The translations under genes and the position numbers were made by a program. The notes beneath the pieces were generated by a model, which was not told the DNA's origin, ran no database searches, and saw nothing but the letters and a program-made list of their open reading frames with translations. Below, one piece after another: positions 63,269 through 64,000 of a stretch of DNA of 64,000 nucleotides (positions within the stretch are counted from its first letter, which is position 1; each line of letters begins with the position of its first letter). Source of the stretch: Adiantum capillus-veneris (lineage: Eukaryota; Streptophyta; Polypodiopsida; Polypodiales; Pteridaceae); the NCBI GenBank assembly GCA_014529385.2, contig CM043947.1, positions 102,794,811 through 102,858,810 of the forward strand, read 5' to 3'.

Positions 63269-64000
63269 GTAGTGATCGTAATGTGTAGTTTAGACTTTTG
63301 TGTCAAATTTTTTTTCCCTGGAATATGTTTAAGACAACAATTATTATGATTCTGGACGAACTTGTTGCATCTGCCCTAGAAGTTTAAAATGAGGATACAA
63401 TGCCAAGAATTAAGTGTTAGGTGACCTCATTTGCAAGCTTTTATTCATGGGATTTATACATTGCTTTTTGTTCAATGCGTTTATCATTTTTCTTGCATAG
63501 GTATATTGCACAAGCACAGGCGTGCGCACACGTGCACACGCAGATACACACCCACACTTTTATTTAATTGAAAACCATTCTATTATCAATATAGCTGGTA
63601 CATGAGCTGATGAATTTTATAGAGAAGTTTTCAGTGCCTAATATGTTGGAAGCATGGCATCCATTCTTTAGCAATCACAGAGAGATTGAAAGATAGAAGC
63701 ACACAAACAAACAGAGGAATCAAAGGCAGATTGTTGGAATAGATAGAAAAGCTAGCCATGCACTTCGGCAGAAGTCCAAAATCAAAGCTTCCATCTGTAA
63801 ACGATATAAAGCACAGACATCTTACTCCAAAGGGGGACCAAGAACTGCCTTGCATTTGGCTAAGTACAAAACAAATGTGGAATACTTTTAGGTTGTGGTG
63901 CACGACAACATGCATCAGAAGTACAGCTTTTAACAAGTACTTGAGATATCATGGAGTGCTCCAACGAGACATGGCCGAAAAATCAGATGTTATTCAAGTT
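63269..64000. other. Intron sequence, unassigned
   Basis: No gene is recognised. A CA-rich tract lies at about 63513-63560. A 101-codon minus frame (63631-63936) resembles nothing I know; it starts and ends without gene-like context. Confidence 0.4.

Noticed and set aside
63631-63936. A 101-codon minus-strand frame as a host gene
   Set aside because: No recognised motif, no splice or promoter context, and the sequence is likely intron.

Overview
This window looks like nuclear DNA from a land plant with a large, transposon-rich genome. The evidence is GT-AG introns, plant-type LINE, hAT and LTR retrotransposons, initiator-Met-tRNA primer sites, and two exons of what looks like a plant DUF1997-family gene separated by a 10.7-kb intron. 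A fern or similar large-genome plant would fit, but the sequence alone does not settle the species. Nearly everything here is mobile DNA. Family names below (LINE-A/B/C, LTR-C/D/E/F/G, MITE1/2) are labels for this window only.

Left part (1-30 kb). A LINE-B ORF1 fragment lies at 1-417. LINE-A copy 1 (minus strand, about 1.3-10 kb) is cut in its endonuclease domain by a decayed hAT transposon (4797-8507) with an exact 8-bp target duplication; joining the flanks restores the LINE frame. LINE-A copies end in a (TC)n tract. At 11-13 kb there is a 5'-truncated LINE-A copy and two tandem duplications. At 14-16 kb lies LINE-B copy 3, carrying a 161-bp hAT-type MITE. Next come a Ty3/gypsy Gag-protease remnant (16-18 kb), an integrase remnant (18.8-19.5 kb), a DUF4283/zinc-knuckle LINE ORF1 (20-21 kb) and a possible small two-exon Lys-rich gene (21.5-22.3 kb). 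The longest LINE-B copy (22.3-29.1 kb, minus) has ORF1 and ORF2 overlapping by ATGA.

Middle part (30.6-51.9 kb). This is a nest of LTR retrotransposons that can be read to the base. LTR-C spans 30594-49765 (target duplication TGACA). Its 5' LTR is split by LTR-E (31584-38121), a gag-only element with 2.2-kb LTRs. Its 3' LTR is split by LTR-D (40739-46651, minus strand, noncoding, with arrays of small hairpins) and by LTR-F (47076-49443, a deleted Copia-like element whose 5' LTR holds a 341-bp hAT MITE). LTR-G (49934-51939) lies 164 bp further on. None of these five bounded elements has a recognisable reverse transcriptase, so all probably moved with proteins supplied in trans.

Right part (52-64 kb). 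Two exons (52443-52551 and 63223-63268, plus strand) read in phase as a DUF1997-like protein. The intron between them holds a second gag-only LTR-E copy with a 3.4-kb internal inversion, another ORF1-only LINE-B copy, and a 5'-truncated plus-strand LINE. About 3 kb of the intron (52.5-55.5 kb) is not recognisable.

Almost all coding sequence is broken. The best-preserved reading frames are LINE-A ORF1, most of LINE-A ORF2, and the gag of LTR-E.
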